A stretch of 64,000 bases of DNA. It comes from Cohnella nanjingensis. GTDB lineage: Bacteria > Bacillota > Bacilli > Paenibacillales > Paenibacillaceae. Each line of letters starts with the position of its first letter. Within the stretch, counting starts at the first letter, position 1. The notes under the pieces are model-generated. The model made no database searches, was not told where the DNA came from, and saw nothing but the letters and a program-made list of their open reading frames with translations. Shown one piece after another: positions 25,890-35,564 of the stretch. The DNA is taken from contig NZ_JACJVP010000006.1 of NCBI RefSeq assembly GCF_014212125.1, forward strand, positions 62,001 to 126,000, written 5' to 3'. The position numbers were made by a program, and so were the translations under genes.

Positions 25890-26809
25890 TGGGCCGCCGT
25901 TTGGCGCCAATATTGCTCATGCGGGTATCGGAACGTCCGCGGCGGCTGCGGCTCGGCGATGGCAAAAGCGCCGGCCGGCCGGTATTTGAACGGCTTCTCG
26001 CCGGACGCGTAGGAAGCTCGCTTTCGGCGCTCGATGCAATCGAACAGCATGTGCTGCTTCAAAGCAAGATACTCCAGCGTATGCGGACCGAACTCGGCCT
26101 CGATCTCCCCGGGCCGAAACTCGTAATACACCGTGCGGCGCAGCGAGTTGCCGTCGCCTTCGGGAGACCCGTGAAGCAGTTGGATATTGTGGAAAATGAC
26201 ATCGCCCGCATTCATCGGCACCGGCACCGCATCGGCGAATTCGAAGCCGGGCAGCGAGCATCGCTCTTCCGACTTGGCGGCGTCCCAACGGTTGCTGCCC
26301 GGAATGACCCACAGGCACGACTTCTCATCCGCCGGGTCGAGATAGAAGTCGACATTGAAGATGGGCCGGGGATCCGCGCACCCCGCCGGGACGGCCGCAT
26401 CCCTGTGCCACGGAACGCTTGCGGCGTTGTTCGGGACCTTGACGACCAAGGAGTCCCAGTTCGGAATGAAATTGCGTCCCTGAAGCTTCTCCACCGACCG
26501 CAGGATGAACGGATGCCCAAGCAGCGCTTTACCCGCCTCCGCTTTGCTGATGACATATTCAGTCCGCCAATAGATGCGATCGCCGTTTTTCCTGTTCCGG
26601 TACATGAAATCCTTGTCGCCGGATCCCCCTGCAAGGCCTCGCTCGACAAGCCTCATCGTTTGCTCCTGCAGCAGCCGAAGCTCTTCCCCCTCGACGACGT
26701 TGCGAATGACAAGAAACCCGTTTTCGATAAAAAATTGCGCCTGCTCGTCCGTTATGACATCCTGCAACTGCGCGTTGACTTCCGGAATCCGACTATGCGA
26801 TACGTTCAA
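25880..26809 (-). CDS. Phytanoyl-CoA dioxygenase (PhyH) family protein
   Basis: 309 residues. The Fe(II)/2-oxoglutarate site is visible as His135-x-Asp137 (VPWHRDAAVP) and distal His213 (QLLHGSPEG), with Arg224-225 in the 2-oxoglutarate position. The rest fits the jelly-roll fold (FNVDFYLDPADEKSCLWVIPG). The start is TTG 26809 with AGGAGG nine bases upstream; no ATG gives the family N-terminus (DEQAQFFIENGFLVIRN). Members hydroxylate small molecules such as ectoine, sugars or fatty acyl groups, and the substrate here is unknown. It is alone on its strand with the AraC gene facing it. Confidence 0.87.
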   Translation of the reverse strand: MNVSHSRIPEVNAQLQDVITDEQAQFFIENGFLVIRNVVEGEELRLLQEQTMRLVERGLAGGSGDKDFMYRNRKNGDRIYWRTEYVISKAEAGKALLGHPFILRSVEKLQGRNFIPNWDSLVVKVPNNAASVPWHRDAAVPAGCADPRPIFNVDFYLDPADEKSCLWVIPGSNRWDAAKSEERCSLPGFEFADAVPVPMNAGDVIFHNIQLLHGSPEGDGNSLRRTVYYEFRPGEIEAEFGPHTLEYLALKQHMLFDCIERRKRASYASGEKPFKYRPAGAFAIAEPQPPRTFRYPHEQYWRQTAAHQE

Positions 26810-27203
26810 TTCTCATAACCTCCTTTATCATGGATACAGCATTACTGTAACGAATTCCGGCGCAAAAAGATTTAGCCGAGATAGACAAAGGAGTTGCCGA
26901 AAGCACACTCGCGATTAACCCATTCATTCCTCCGACGCATGGGAGGAATCCTGTGTTTGCCAAGTCCCTGAGCTCTTGTGTTTGGGTCCGTAACAAGGTA
27001 GCAGCTACCGTACCGTACAGCATTGGTTTGATTATGTGATCATCGGGATTCGGACCTTATGGTTCCTGCTGGGGGTTCATTACCTCCTGATCCGCTCTGG
27101 CGGCGATCTAGGCGGCAACTCGGGGCTCGCAGTCTCAGGTGAATATTTCGATGAAATAGAGCCGCCATTCCGGTTCGGTTGCCTGCTTAACTATTACAAC
27201 AAC

Positions 27204-27236
27204 TAAAAAGATGACCCCTACAACACTGGAGTCATC
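27204..27236 (-). terminator. Rho-independent terminator downstream of the glycanase gene
   Basis: Leftward, GATGACTCC pairs with GGGGTCATC (one mismatch) around AGTGTTGTA, and CTTTTTAG follows. It lies about 130 bases past the stop of the gene at 27365 and is the stronger of two hairpins there. Confidence 0.75.
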
Positions 27237-27284
27237 CCCTTGCCTTGTAACTTAGGTCTTTTCATTGTGTCCTTGATAAAGATG

Positions 27285-27335
27285 AAGGCTCCCCTTTAAA
27301 TTGTTGCCCAAACGCCAATCTAAAGGGGAATCCCT
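27285..27335 (-). terminator. Long inverted repeat downstream of the glycanase gene
   Basis: GGATTCCCCTTTAGATTG pairs with CAATTTAAAGGGGAGCC (read leftward) with two mismatches around a 12-base loop. Only a weak T-rich tail (TTCATCTTTATC) follows, so it may slow polymerase or protect the mRNA before the tighter terminator further on. Confidence 0.55.
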
Positions 27336-27364
27336 CCCTAAGCAACTTTGCTAAAACTTATTTG

Positions 27365-30300
27365 CTATTTGTTATAAATTCTGTAAATGATGACTGCCGT
27401 TTCAGCTCTCGTAGTATTACCTTGCGGATTCACCTTCTCATTGCTGCCGGTGATGATTCCGTTTTTGATCAAAGTGGCTACGCTTTGCTCCGCGTAAGCA
27501 GCCACACTCGTCTTATCCCGGAATTGATTCAGATCCGCGTTGCTTCCTTCCACCAGATGCTTTTGGACCGCATTCATCGCCCTATCCACAAGAACCATCA
27601 TGTCCTGTCTGGAAATTTGCGCTTCAGGATTAAACTTGTTATCGCCCACCCCGGTTGCGACTCCAATTTGCTTGGCAATCCCGAGGGCTTCAGCATAGTA
27701 TGCACCAGAGCTTACGTCCGCAAAGTTATCGTCTCCATTCGCAGTGAGACCAAGTGCCTTAACGAGCATAAGGATGAAGTCGGCTCTCTTGATTGCTGCC
27801 GCAGGGTTGAAGCTATTGGCCGAAGTGCCGTTAATGACTCCTTTAGATGCCATAATCTCTATTGCATGATTTGCCCAGGAGTAGCCATTAAGGTCGCTAA
27901 AGCTTTTATTTGCCAACGCTACTGCATATTGACCCGACTGAGTTGTTTTAAAAGTTACCATGCCTGTTGCAGGATCATATTTTCCTGTCGGTACGGGGAC
28001 TGCTCCTCCATCGTTCCCGATGCGCAAGACGACAATATGCTCCGGATCGGCAAGCTCAGCCGCCGTAGGCGAATATGGAATTTCTACCGTGATTGGCGAT
28101 TCATTGTTTTGCCAAGCTTTCCGGCTGTCGTTCACATACACATTGATATCTACTACAGGTCTGTTTCCTACAACCGCCTGTACCGATTTCTCAAGCTTGT
28201 TGGTATCTGCCTTGGCAATCGAGACATTTACTTGCTCAACTCCGCCGAGGTCTGTGCCGAGCGTATTTCCTGCTACAGTCACCGTGCCAAGCTCCGTTGT
28301 AACTTTAATCTTCTTCGAAGAATCGCCGGATGCAAATGTACCAGCCGGAAGTTTTACTACATAAGCGTTCGCACCGTCAGCCTTCGGAACGATAATTTCC
28401 GCCGTATTCGATGCTTGGATAGCTTTCGTAATTGTCTCTTGATCGATTGTCATTGTGGCTACCCCTGAGGAATCCACTACAGGTGCATGAGGATCCTTGG
28501 TAACCGGCGGATTAATTACAGGAGGCGTAGTTGTGCCGCCACCACTAACGCGATCTGTCGTCGCGGAAGCAACGGCCGACTGCTCGGATTCTCCTGCTCC
28601 ATTGACCGCTGTCACCTTATAGTAGTAAGTGGTTGCAGGACTTAAGCCGGTATGGCTGTAGACCGTTCCCGTTACCGCGCTATCCGTCAGCTTCGTGTAG
28701 GTTCCGTTCTCTGAAGCCGAGCCATACACATTGTAGGCTTCCGCTCCGGTTGCCGCTGTCCAGGAGAGGTTGATCCCGTTTGTGCCTGCCGCCGTTGCCG
28801 ATAAGCCAGTTGGAGCTTCAGGGGCTTCTACAGGCGTTGGCGCCGTAGTCACAGACGCAACTGCCGACTGCTCGGATTCTCCCACTCCATTGACCGCTGT
28901 CACCTTGTAGTAGTAAGTGGTTGCAGGACTTAAGCCCATATGGCTGTAGACCGTCCCCGTTACTGAAAAGTCCGTCAACTTCGTGTAGATTCCATCCTCC
29001 GAATCCGAACTGTATACATTGTAAGCTTCCGCTCCGGTTACTGCTGTCCAGGAGAGATTGACCACGCTTGCGCCTGCTGCTGCTGCCGACAAACCAGTTG
29101 GTGCTTCAGGGGCACCTGCAGGCGCTGGCGCCGTAGTCGCAGACGCAACTGCCGACTGCTCCGATTCTCCCGCTTCATTGACTGCTGTGACCTTATAATA
29201 GTAAGTGGTTTCAGGACTTAAGCCGGTATGACTGTAGTCCGTTCTCGTTACAGGACTGGTCGTCAGCTTCGTGTAAATTCCATTCTCTGAATCCGAAACA
29301 TATACATTGTAGGCTTCCGCTCCGGTTACCGCTGTCCAGGAAAGGTTGACCACGCTTGCGCCAGCCGCCGATGCCGACAAGCCAGTTGGTGCTTCAGGAG
29401 TCGTTATTGGGGCTTCCAATGCCAATATAGCCGTGTTCAGGTTTGCAAGAGCCGTATCCACATCACCTTGCGATACGTTCTGATCGCCGTCGACATTAAT
29501 CGCCGCAGTTAACGCTTCTTGCAATGCAGACCAGGTTGCTTGCGAATAATCCTGTTGCTCGAACGCCTGCGCGCTCGCAATCTTTTGTTCCAGGTCTGCT
29601 TTATTAGCTGAAATAACAATGTAGTCGACATTCGTGGCTACATCGTCTGCGTCAAATTGAAGCTTAAACGTGGCCCCGTCGGGAATACTCACATCAAACG
29701 TTTTTTGGGCATACGCGCCATTGCCCGTCCATTTACCGGTTTTGGTAAAGTACAAATCCTGAACGTACACCCCGTTGATGTACATACTAAGGTGTGGATT
29801 ATTGGAATTCGATGCATATGAAACGACAAGCTTGTCCGTAGCTGCGCTATGCTTAATCTCAAATGCGGAACCGACATGATCGATACTTCCAACCAAAAAT
29901 GCTCCAGATGCATACTGATCTGCTTGGCTATAGGCAGTTCCATAGGTTTTACCGATTTCAGCCTCGATTTTACCGGAGTAGCGTCCTGTAAACATCTGCA
30001 GATTAGCTACAACATTCTGCAAGCTTGTGAGTGCCGTATCTACTTGCTCCTGCGATGGAACGGCTTGAATAACATTAGTCGCCGCTATCAACCCTGCTTG
30101 CAAGGCTGTCCAAGATTCCGGCACGTAATCCAGTCGATCGTAATTTTTCACATTTGCAATGAGCGCGGCCAGTTCCGAATCGTCCGCACTGGTTAGACCA
30201 ATATAATCGATATTGGCGGCAATGTCGCCTGTATCATACTGAATTTTAAGCGTTGCTCCGTCGGGGATATCGATGTCAAATGTTTTTTGAGCATATCTGC

Positions 30301-32332
30301 CTTGCCCCGTCCATCCCCCGGTATTCGTAAAGGTTAAATCCTGCACGTATTGTCCATTGATATACAAACTAAGATGCGGGTTATTAGAACCTGAAGCGTA
30401 CGAAACAAGTAATTTTGAAGCGGCAGCGACGTTTTCAAATTCGATTGCAGAGCCGACATGATCAATACTTCCTGCGAGCAAGCCGCCGGATGCATAGCTA
30501 TCCGACTGGCTATAGGCAGTTCCATACTTCTTGGCAAGCTCGGCTTCTACTTTTCCTGTGAATTTAAAGCGTACCAGTGCATGGACGACAGCATCCAGAT
30601 TTCCCACTGCCGTATCTACATCACTTTGAGTCGCATTTGCGTTGTTATAAACTACGACCGCAGCATCAATTGCCGGCTGCAAGGTCGCCCATGTTTCCGC
30701 TGTATAAGCAGTTTGATCAAGATTCATGGCGTGATTGAGATCTTCTTCTAGTCCCGACTTATCTGGCTTCAGCGAAGACACTAACTTGATGTAGTCAACA
30801 TTTGCGGCCACATCGCCGCTAGCTTGATCGAATTGCAGCTTGACAGAAGCGTCGTTGGGAATGTTGATATCCAGCGTAACTTCCTCATACGCGCCTACGC
30901 CCGACCAACCAGCCGTTTTCGGCAAATGGACATCCGCAATGCGGCCTCCATTAATGTACAGTCCTAGCTTCGAGTTATCCATACCGGAGGAGTATCCGAT
31001 GACCAGATGCTGCGATTCGATACTGTGATCGAACTCAATTGCCGCGCCATCCGAATTCAAGTTAGCTACGTAGTATTGACCGGATGCAAACGGGTCTGCC
31101 CGTCTCTCAGCACTGCCAGTCTTGATGGCATTCTCGGCTTCCACTCTACCCGACAATTGTTGAGGTTGTTCGGATGTCATCAGGGAGTAAGCCATAAGCG
31201 TAAGACCTGTGGCATTCGCTGTCGACCTTACGTCTGAACCGTCGTATGGCGTGTCCCAATTGGGTGCCGTAAGATTTTCGACACTTCTATTATTGAATGC
31301 CGCCTGTGCGTTGTTGCTCAACCAATCGATGTACTGCGTTTGGTGACCCAACGTGATGAGCTTATATATTCCGCGCATCAGTATACCTCTGAACACAATC
31401 TCAGCATTGCCGGCAGGGTCCGGCTTGTAGAGACCCTGACCGCCCACATCGTCTTCATAAACAACGATTTGTTTAACTCCGTTTGTGAAATGTACTCTTG
31501 CAAAATCGGCAGCTTTGACCGCATCCTGCAGATAAGTTTCTTTGTGAGTCAGACTATACAAGTTAGACGCCAGTTCAATAAAAATTCCGGCATTATACGT
31601 ATAAAGATTGTCGTCCCAAAAAAGATGCCCGTCAGAAAATGAGTTCTCTATTCCTCCATCCGGGCGCATAAAAGAGGTTTTCATCCAATCATAGATATCT
31701 TCCGCGATTTCCAGATAAGTTTTATCGGTGTTCATCAGGTTGTTGTGAACCTTAACGCTAGGATAGTACTTGGAAAGCTCGGTCGCCACAATGGCCCAGC
31801 CGTTCGTCGGCACATCCTTTTGGTTTCTTGCCGACCGTTCGCGCCACATGCCACCACCGTATTTATCGTCCACGTTGTTGCTGTAGAAGAAATCGAAGTG
31901 CCATTTAGCCTGGTCAAGCATATGCTGATCTTGGGTTGCTTCATACGCGGACATTGTAAACTGTGCCTGCCAAGAGTAATCGTCATTCCAGTCCCCATCG
32001 TTTTCGATCCAGGACAGTGGATTTCCGAAGCGATCTCTAGTATGGGTAGCTTCAAACCAGTTGTAGGTTTCTGTAATTTTATCCTTATTCAATCCTGTTG
32101 CATTATAGAATTGAACAAGCGCTTCACGCGAATAAGCAGCTTCCCAGAAGTGGGAGCCGACGATGTTGCCTTCATCATAATGCGCATCCAGAAAAGCATT
32201 CATACTATCTATAATGTCAGATTTCGTAAAAGTATATGAAGCCGACGACGGTTTAGGAAAACCGACACTAAGGAAACAAATGACCAAGACATATATCAGC
32301 AGCTTGGTGGATACTGTCTTCTTTCTAATCAT
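27365..32332 (-). CDS. S-layer-anchored multidomain glycanase: GH76-like + 3 CBM/FIVAR units + 3 FN3 + 3 SLH
   Basis: 1655 residues. Domains in order: signal peptide (1-31); a GH76-like alpha/alpha barrel (about 33-390) with ENDGDWNDDYSWQ, whose DD pair fits the GH76 catalytic aspartates, and GGGMWRERSARNQKDVPTNG; three carbohydrate-binding beta-sandwiches (each VEAE or IEAE ... YINGxxVxDL ... AANVDYI); three FIVAR helical repeats (TWATLQPAIDAA) alternating with them; three FN3 repeats; a beta-rich linker; and three SLH domains (SWANHAIEIMASKGVING and two more) at the C-terminus for cell-wall attachment. Known GH76 enzymes cut alpha-1,6-mannan. ATG 32332 has AGGAGG. It shares an operon direction with the binding protein at 32469, suggesting surface degradation coupled to uptake. 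Confidence 0.85.
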   Translation of the reverse strand: MIRKKTVSTKLLIYVLVICFLSVGFPKPSSASYTFTKSDIIDSMNAFLDAHYDEGNIVGSHFWEAAYSREALVQFYNATGLNKDKITETYNWFEATHTRDRFGNPLSWIENDGDWNDDYSWQAQFTMSAYEATQDQHMLDQAKWHFDFFYSNNVDDKYGGGMWRERSARNQKDVPTNGWAIVATELSKYYPSVKVHNNLMNTDKTYLEIAEDIYDWMKTSFMRPDGGIENSFSDGHLFWDDNLYTYNAGIFIELASNLYSLTHKETYLQDAVKAADFARVHFTNGVKQIVVYEDDVGGQGLYKPDPAGNAEIVFRGILMRGIYKLITLGHQTQYIDWLSNNAQAAFNNRSVENLTAPNWDTPYDGSDVRSTANATGLTLMAYSLMTSEQPQQLSGRVEAENAIKTGSAERRADPFASGQYYVANLNSDGAAIEFDHSIESQHLVIGYSSGMDNSKLGLYINGGRIADVHLPKTAGWSGVGAYEEVTLDINIPNDASVKLQFDQASGDVAANVDYIKLVSSLKPDKSGLEEDLNHAMNLDQTAYTAETWATLQPAIDAAVVVYNNANATQSDVDTAVGNLDAVVHALVRFKFTGKVEAELAKKYGTAYSQSDSYASGGLLAGSIDHVGSAIEFENVAAASKLLVSYASGSNNPHLSLYINGQYVQDLTFTNTGGWTGQGRYAQKTFDIDIPDGATLKIQYDTGDIAANIDYIGLTSADDSELAALIANVKNYDRLDYVPESWTALQAGLIAATNVIQAVPSQEQVDTALTSLQNVVANLQMFTGRYSGKIEAEIGKTYGTAYSQADQYASGAFLVGSIDHVGSAFEIKHSAATDKLVVSYASNSNNPHLSMYINGVYVQDLYFTKTGKWTGNGAYAQKTFDVSIPDGATFKLQFDADDVATNVDYIVISANKADLEQKIASAQAFEQQDYSQATWSALQEALTAAINVDGDQNVSQGDVDTALANLNTAILALEAPITTPEAPTGLSASAAGASVVNLSWTAVTGAEAYNVYVSDSENGIYTKLTTSPVTRTDYSHTGLSPETTYYYKVTAVNEAGESEQSAVASATTAPAPAGAPEAPTGLSAAAAGASVVNLSWTAVTGAEAYNVYSSDSEDGIYTKLTDFSVTGTVYSHMGLSPATTYYYKVTAVNGVGESEQSAVASVTTAPTPVEAPEAPTGLSATAAGTNGINLSWTAATGAEAYNVYGSASENGTYTKLTDSAVTGTVYSHTGLSPATTYYYKVTAVNGAGESEQSAVASATTDRVSGGGTTTPPVINPPVTKDPHAPVVDSSGVATMTIDQETITKAIQASNTAEIIVPKADGANAYVVKLPAGTFASGDSSKKIKVTTELGTVTVAGNTLGTDLGGVEQVNVSIAKADTNKLEKSVQAVVGNRPVVDINVYVNDSRKAWQNNESPITVEIPYSPTAAELADPEHIVVLRIGNDGGAVPVPTGKYDPATGMVTFKTTQSGQYAVALANKSFSDLNGYSWANHAIEIMASKGVINGTSANSFNPAAAIKRADFILMLVKALGLTANGDDNFADVSSGAYYAEALGIAKQIGVATGVGDNKFNPEAQISRQDMMVLVDRAMNAVQKHLVEGSNADLNQFRDKTSVAAYAEQSVATLIKNGIITGSNEKVNPQGNTTRAETAVIIYRIYNK
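28548..29411 (-). repeat. Three tandem 288-bp FN3-coding repeats
   Basis: The same 288-base unit recurs three times in the glycanase gene: CCGCTCCGGTT starts at 28741, 29029 and 29317, exactly 288 bases (96 codons) apart. Each unit encodes EAPTGLSA...VNLSWTAVTGAEAYNVY...TYYYKVTAVN. High DNA similarity implies recent duplication or gene conversion; the third-from-N copy differs most. Confidence 0.9.
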
Positions 32333-32424
32333 TAGGATAAGCCTCCTGTATACGGAGCTTAATTATTCAAGCTCCCTGTTGAAAACTCTGCTATTGGAAT
32401 GCGCTTACACTCATGAACGATTCA

Positions 32425-32454
32425 TTCGGGGGTACGAGTTTCGTATCCCCCGAA
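32425..32454 (-). other. Intercistronic hairpin between binding-protein and glycanase genes
   Basis: TTCGGGGGTACGA and TCGTATCCCCCGAA pair (one bulged base) around GTT, 15 bases after the binding-protein stop (32469) and about 90 bases before the glycanase start. No T-run follows leftward. Such hairpins after a binding-protein gene commonly protect its mRNA and reduce expression of the next gene. Confidence 0.55.
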
Positions 32455-32468
32455 CAGAAACAGTTCAG

Positions 32469-33812
32469 TTATTTCGCTGCTCCTAGCTGAATCCATGCCT
32501 TTTGAATTTCCTCAATCGCTTGATCTCTTGTTTTGTTTTTACTGATATACCCTTGCATGATTTCGCCGAACTTCTGATGGAAGCTGTCGAGAGAATAGAT
32601 AACGGACGATTCTCCCGCTTTCTCCGTTTTCAGCAGTTCTCCCATAGCGCTTGGCATTTGCAAGTTCGGCATTGTTCCGTCCTTGATCGGCGAAATGATT
32701 TTCGCGATGTCCGGGAACCAAGTCTTGCCATAGTCCGATGTGTAAAGCCAGTTAAAGAAGTCTTTCGTTTCCTGCAGTACTTCGGAATCTTTGTTGATGC
32801 GGAAGCCTGCATCGGCGCCGGTAATAATCATCGACTTGCTCGGATCGTCATTGATCGGATAACCCATGATACCCAATTGAATCTCTGGATTGATTTTGAC
32901 AATGCCTTCCTCGGCCCATGCACCTTGACCGGTCATAATCGCCGTCTTTCCGCTGGCAAAATCGCTGGTTTCAGCCGCGAAGTCTTTTTCCAACTGCTTC
33001 GGCAAACCGTGCGCCACCGTCATATCGACAAAATCGAAATACTTCATCAAGATCGGATGGTCCTTAAATGTTGTTTTCCCAGCTATAAAGTCGTTTACCA
33101 GTTGTTGCGGGTTATCGCTCTCCGCATCAAGGAAGTGTTGGAAAATATGCTTCTGGACCCACCATTCCTTGTATCCGTTTGCAAATGGCGTAATCCCTTT
33201 CGCCTCCAGCTTTGCTATCGCGTCCTCCAATTGAGCCGTCGTCTTTGGAGCCTCGGTAATGCCTGCATCCGCAAACAGCTGCTTATTGTAGATCAGCGAA
33301 AACAAGTTGATCTTGAAAGGAATACCCAACAGCTTGCCATCCATAGTCATGTTCTTCTTAGCGCTATCGGACAGGACACCCGCAAGCGGCTCGTTCGTCA
33401 GATCCGCGCTATATTCCGCATACTGCTCCAACTCGCCGCCAGCCGTCGTTTGGAATACATCAGGAAGGTCCCCGGATGCGATCTTCGTCTTCAATAGCGT
33501 CGGATAATCCGCTTGTGTAACTTGAAGCTCGATTGTAACGTTAGGCTTTACTTCCTTGTACTCCTTGACGAAGGCGTTAAACGCGTCAGTATACTCGGGC
33601 GAAGCGATAAACATATGAATCGTTGCCGGTTTATCCGAAGCCGTACTAGCGCCACCTTCGGTCCCGGCTGTCGTACTGGCCGATGCGGACACGCTCGGGC
33701 TCGGCTCCGGGCTGCTGTTCTCTTCAGAATTGCCGCCGCACCCTGCCAGAAGACCGATTGCGACTGTCGCGCAGGTCGATACGGAAAGCATTTTTTTCAC
33801 TAAAGCTGCCAA
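32469..33812 (-). CDS. Extracellular solute-binding lipoprotein, family 1
   Basis: 447 residues. The lipoprotein signal ends GLLAGC (Cys25), followed by a Ser/Pro linker to about 60. The receptor fold has VTIELQVTQADYPTLLKTKIASGDLPDVF, FKINLFSLIYNKQLFADAGI and FASGKTAIMTGQGAWAEEGI, all standard for family 1 sugar receptors. The start is TTG 33812 with GGAGGGG five bases upstream. It should serve the MalF/MalG-type permeases at 37491 and 38378, which lie on the other side of the two-component genes. It is 112 bases downstream of the YesN-type gene. Confidence 0.92.
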   Translation of the reverse strand: MAALVKKMLSVSTCATVAIGLLAGCGGNSEENSSPEPSPSVSASASTTAGTEGGASTASDKPATIHMFIASPEYTDAFNAFVKEYKEVKPNVTIELQVTQADYPTLLKTKIASGDLPDVFQTTAGGELEQYAEYSADLTNEPLAGVLSDSAKKNMTMDGKLLGIPFKINLFSLIYNKQLFADAGITEAPKTTAQLEDAIAKLEAKGITPFANGYKEWWVQKHIFQHFLDAESDNPQQLVNDFIAGKTTFKDHPILMKYFDFVDMTVAHGLPKQLEKDFAAETSDFASGKTAIMTGQGAWAEEGIVKINPEIQLGIMGYPINDDPSKSMIITGADAGFRINKDSEVLQETKDFFNWLYTSDYGKTWFPDIAKIISPIKDGTMPNLQMPSAMGELLKTEKAGESSVIYSLDSFHQKFGEIMQGYISKNKTRDQAIEEIQKAWIQLGAAK

Positions 33813-33923
33813 GATGACCCCTCCACTATGTTAGAAGATGCTTGCAAAACTAATTATGCATAATCATGGCATAGAGCTAAATGCAATTAAGTACAGTGTT
33901 TAGTGTAATAAAGTTAATAGCTC

Positions 33924-35564
33924 TTATGGACGATTATCCGACTGGCGAGCACGATATTCAGTGGGGGAGATCTGATAATAATTTTTAAAGGCTTTACTGA
34001 AATAGTGGTTGTTGCTGTAGCCGACCAATTCCGATATGACTTGAATTTGCAGCATCGGATCGTTAAGGAGTTCCTTCGCTTTCTCCATTCTGACCTTCTG
34101 GGCATACTCATAAATCCCGCATCCGAACTCCTCTTTGAAGAGCTTCATGAGATGTACCCGGCTTATAAAATACTTCTCTGTGAAAAGGGAAATTTTTATG
34201 TCTTGAAAATAAAATCGGTCAATATATGACTTGATCTCGTTGACGTCAAAGGCTTTTTTCCATATCAATACAGTGGCGATCAGTTCTCCATAACGATCGA
34301 CAAGCAGCATTAAAGTCCGCTCGAACTCTGCCGCATCCTTAAATTCAAAATCTGCGCCGATCCAGCCTTTAACTTGCGCTAATTCCTCAGAGGAAACGCC
34401 CAGTTCCAGTGCAATATCGTAGAGCAACATGCTAAGTTCCTCTTGATTGCGGTAAGCATTGCCCAAACCCAAATAACCGGACAGCTCAACCGTTCTCATA
34501 TACTCTTTTATAATCGAGTGGCGAATCCCACGGCCGTCATGCTCCAGGGCGTGCCGCATCAAAGGAGCCTTTGGCGTTAGAGAGTGCATTTTGAGCTTCG
34601 CTTGCTCATCCGGCTCATTAAAAACAAGTTCTTTCCGATCCAGAATATTGATCGTATTCATAATCTGTTCCGCAATCTTATATGATTCGTTAAGTGAAAA
34701 CGGATCCGGATAAACAGGTCCGATAGCAGCAATCGAAATGATCCCTATCAGTTCCTCTAGCTTCTTAATGCGTTGCTTGATGAAAGAAGCAGCCTCGTAC
34801 TTCGCAGCCTGCGACGGATTCCCCTTGTGGGTAAGAACAATAAATATATCGCTCTGCTTCTTGGGATGGACAAAACTATAGCACGCGATGCCTTCCTCGC
34901 CTGATTCGTTGATTACGTTTGTGACGGCAAAGTGGAGCAAGTCCAGCTCCTGATTAAACTTTGTCACGGCAATTTTCTCCAGATTGAGCAGGCGAAGAAG
35001 TATCACTTGCAAGCTTGTATTCGCATAGTCTGGTTGAAAGTAGGCTAAATTGGCTTTAATCGTTTGAATATTGAATTTTTTTTCAATCAAAGAGAAATAA
35101 GTGTGCTGTTTGAGCATGGGTAACGACATATTAATTGCCATGTTACGCTCGTTGTACTCTTTGATTTTCTTTCGTTTTCCTTCCAACCGCGCAATTGCCA
35201 CCGACAGCGCCTTGTTGATTTCCGCCTTTTTTACGGGCTTGGGCAAATAATCAACCGTGTTTGATTTGATGGCTTGCCGCATATAATTGAAATCGTTATA
35301 GCCGCTGATTACGATGGCGACTAGATCAGGATACTCGCTTTCTACGATTTGTAGGAATTCCGGGCCCTCGAGCTTCGGCATTCTCATATCGACCAGTACA
35401 ATATCCGGTCTTTGTACCCTGACGGCCTCCAGCCCTTCTTTTCCGTTCTCCGCTTCAAGCACTTCTGTGATTCCGTGAAGCTCCCAATCTCCCAAAATTT
35501 TAATCGCTTCTCTTAACGGTTCTTCATCATCAATGATCAGTACTTTATACAATCGTTCCGCCAT
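33924..35564 (-). CDS. Response regulator, YesN type
   Basis: 546 residues. Receiver domain: acidic DDEE at 12-15, phospho-Asp59 (IVLVDMRMPKLEGPEF), VISGYNDFNYMRQAI, and Lys of VDYLPKPVKKAE. A ~300-residue middle region follows, then an AraC double HTH (about 435-545, DIKISLFTEKYFISRVHLMKLFKEEFGCGIYEYAQ and VGYSNNHYFSKAFKNYYQISPTEYR). It overlaps the kinase gene by 20 bases, so the pair is translationally linked. It probably activates the flanking permease, binding-protein and glycanase genes when phosphorylated. Confidence 0.94.
   Translation of the reverse strand: MAERLYKVLIIDDEEPLREAIKILGDWELHGITEVLEAENGKEGLEAVRVQRPDIVLVDMRMPKLEGPEFLQIVESEYPDLVAIVISGYNDFNYMRQAIKSNTVDYLPKPVKKAEINKALSVAIARLEGKRKKIKEYNERNMAINMSLPMLKQHTYFSLIEKKFNIQTIKANLAYFQPDYANTSLQVILLRLLNLEKIAVTKFNQELDLLHFAVTNVINESGEEGIACYSFVHPKKQSDIFIVLTHKGNPSQAAKYEAASFIKQRIKKLEELIGIISIAAIGPVYPDPFSLNESYKIAEQIMNTINILDRKELVFNEPDEQAKLKMHSLTPKAPLMRHALEHDGRGIRHSIIKEYMRTVELSGYLGLGNAYRNQEELSMLLYDIALELGVSSEELAQVKGWIGADFEFKDAAEFERTLMLLVDRYGELIATVLIWKKAFDVNEIKSYIDRFYFQDIKISLFTEKYFISRVHLMKLFKEEFGCGIYEYAQKVRMEKAKELLNDPMLQIQVISELVGYSNNHYFSKAFKNYYQISPTEYRARQSDNRP

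Larger units (their letters stand above)
26810..27364. other. 555-bp region without a recognisable gene
   Basis: Between the TTG start of the PhyH gene and the stop of the glycanase. Short open stretches exist on both strands (for example VRNKVAATVPYSIGLIM rightward, then IIGIRTLWFLLGVHYLLIRS), but none has a ribosome site or a family match. They look like decayed coding DNA. A 14-base run at 26989-27002 equals the conserved 3' end of 16S rRNA, but the flanks do not match. The right part holds two hairpins listed separately. Confidence 0.4.

Noticed and set aside
25865..26818. Rightward 317-codon frame opposite the PhyH gene
   Set aside because: The reverse strand has the Fe-binding HxD...H motif and a good Shine-Dalgarno; this frame has neither.
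26989..27002. 14-base match to the conserved 3' end of 16S rRNA (CGTAACAAGGTAGC)
   Set aside because: Flanking sequence does not match rRNA and no anti-Shine-Dalgarno end follows; treated as chance.
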